Assembly (NCBI GenBank): GCA_020050835.1
Contig: JAGVKB010000101.1
Coordinates: forward strand, 1 to 64,000
DNA length: 64,000 bases
Reading direction: 5' to 3'
DNA from: Candidatus Obscuribacterales bacterium
GTDB lineage: Bacteria; Cyanobacteriota; Vampirovibrionia; Obscuribacterales; Obscuribacteraceae
Shown: in pieces, positions 63,637 to 64,000 of the stretch
Layout of the letters: each line of letters starts with the position of its first letter
Position numbering within the stretch: position 1 is the first letter of the stretch
Position numbers and translations under genes: made by a program
The notes under the pieces: model-generated
The model's database searches: none
Told to the model about the DNA's origin: nothing
Seen by the model: only the letters and a program-made list of their open reading frames with translations

Positions 63637-64000
63637 TTAAATTAAGCCTCGTTTCATCGCCTTGACGGCAGCCTGAGTACGGTCCGTCACCGCGAGTTTT
63701 TCCATGATGTGCCGCATGTGCGTCTTCACCGTTTCCGGAGACAGGAAGAGTCGCTGGGCGATCTCCGGATTGCTTAGCCCTTCTACCACCAATCGCATCA
63801 CATCCAATTCGCGCGGTGATAGCAGTGCTTGACTCGGAGCATCCAGCATGGTGCACTCTGGGATTTGCTCGGTCCGTGCCAGTACGCGGTCCGCAATGGC
63901 GGGATCGATCCACCCGCGACCTTCCGATACGGCCTTCATTGCTTCTGTCAGCTGTGAAGTATTAACGCGTTTCATACAATATCCGTCTGCGCCGGCAGAG
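63637..64000 (-). CDS. NarL/LuxR-family response regulator (5'-partial)
   Basis: The frame stays open to the window edge: residues before the ATG at 63975 read AGADGYCMKR, the end of a receiver domain. That ATG is therefore internal and the N-terminal receiver lies outside. The visible part includes the final receiver helix (TSQLTEAMKAVSEGRGWID), a linker, and a full LuxR helix-turn-helix (LSPRELDVMRLVVEGLSNPEIAQRLFLSPETVKTHMRHIMEKL). It converges on the PAS/GAF kinase gene 106 bases away and may be its partner. It is a DNA-binding transcription factor activated by phosphorylation. Confidence 0.92.
   Translation of the reverse strand, partial: SAGADGYCMKRVNTSQLTEAMKAVSEGRGWIDPAIADRVLARTEQIPECTMLDAPSQALLSPRELDVMRLVVEGLSNPEIAQRLFLSPETVKTHMRHIMEKLAVTDRTQAAVKAMKRGLI

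Overview
The window (about 55% GC by eye) looks like chromosomal DNA of a diderm, aerobically respiring bacterium. The best guess is a non-photosynthetic relative of the cyanobacteria (Vampirovibrionia/'Melainabacteria', Obscuribacterales-like). This is inference: no rRNA or other phylogenetic marker is present. Supporting signs are an OprB-type porin laid out like cyanobacterial porins, many TPR proteins of kinesin-light-chain type, cytochrome bd oxidase, giant Gly/Ser-rich exoproteins and short GTAGGGGCG-type palindromic repeats. I saw no tRNA, rRNA, CRISPR array, prophage or complete insertion sequence.

Layout. 1-8.9 kb: the 3' part of a giant repeat exoprotein with several separate repeat families and a FecR-like tail. 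9-14 kb (minus): a small unknown gene, then xdhA-xdhB-xdhC, xanthine dehydrogenase with its maturation factor. 14.3-16.5 kb: a KdpD/KdpE-like two-component pair without a potassium pump. 16.8-24.8 kb: an OprB-like porin and a 2,027-residue bacterial alpha-2-macroglobulin. 24.9-29.8 kb: a small membrane protein, the Mg2+ transporter MgtE preceded by a translationally coupled 25-codon leader ORF, and a divergent YfhO-like membrane protein that carries a palindromic repeat inside its reading frame. 30-33 kb: two paralogous secreted proteins flanking a HEAT-like protein. 33-39.5 kb: fused 5-oxoprolinase and, divergently, cydAB. 39.6-47.6 kb: TPR and small unknown proteins, an old-yellow-enzyme reductase and an intergenic repeat cluster. 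47.8-52.4 kb: M1 aminopeptidase and transketolase. 52.6-55.8 kb: a putative zincin of unknown family followed by an 850-bp gene desert. 55.8-58.2 kb: M28 peptidase and CorA, both with more GC-rich codon use. 58.4-63.5 kb: a tight run of exported DUF255 thioredoxin-fold protein, CDGSH protein, DUF547 protein and PAS/GAF histidine kinase. 63.6-64 kb: a LuxR-type response regulator cut by the window edge.

How the genes fit together. Purine oxidation (Xdh), pyroglutamate hydrolysis (5-oxoprolinase), several peptidases and transketolase suggest growth on nitrogenous organic matter with quinol oxidation by cytochrome bd. MgtE and CorA give two Mg2+ uptake routes. Much of the rest is envelope biology: porin, macroglobulin, giant exoprotein and small exported proteins. 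The candidates for undescribed biology are the mgtE leader ORF, the in-frame palindrome in the YfhO-like gene, the paired secreted proteins at 30-33 kb, the HEWAH-motif protein at 52.6 kb and the DUF255-CDGSH-DUF547-kinase cluster.
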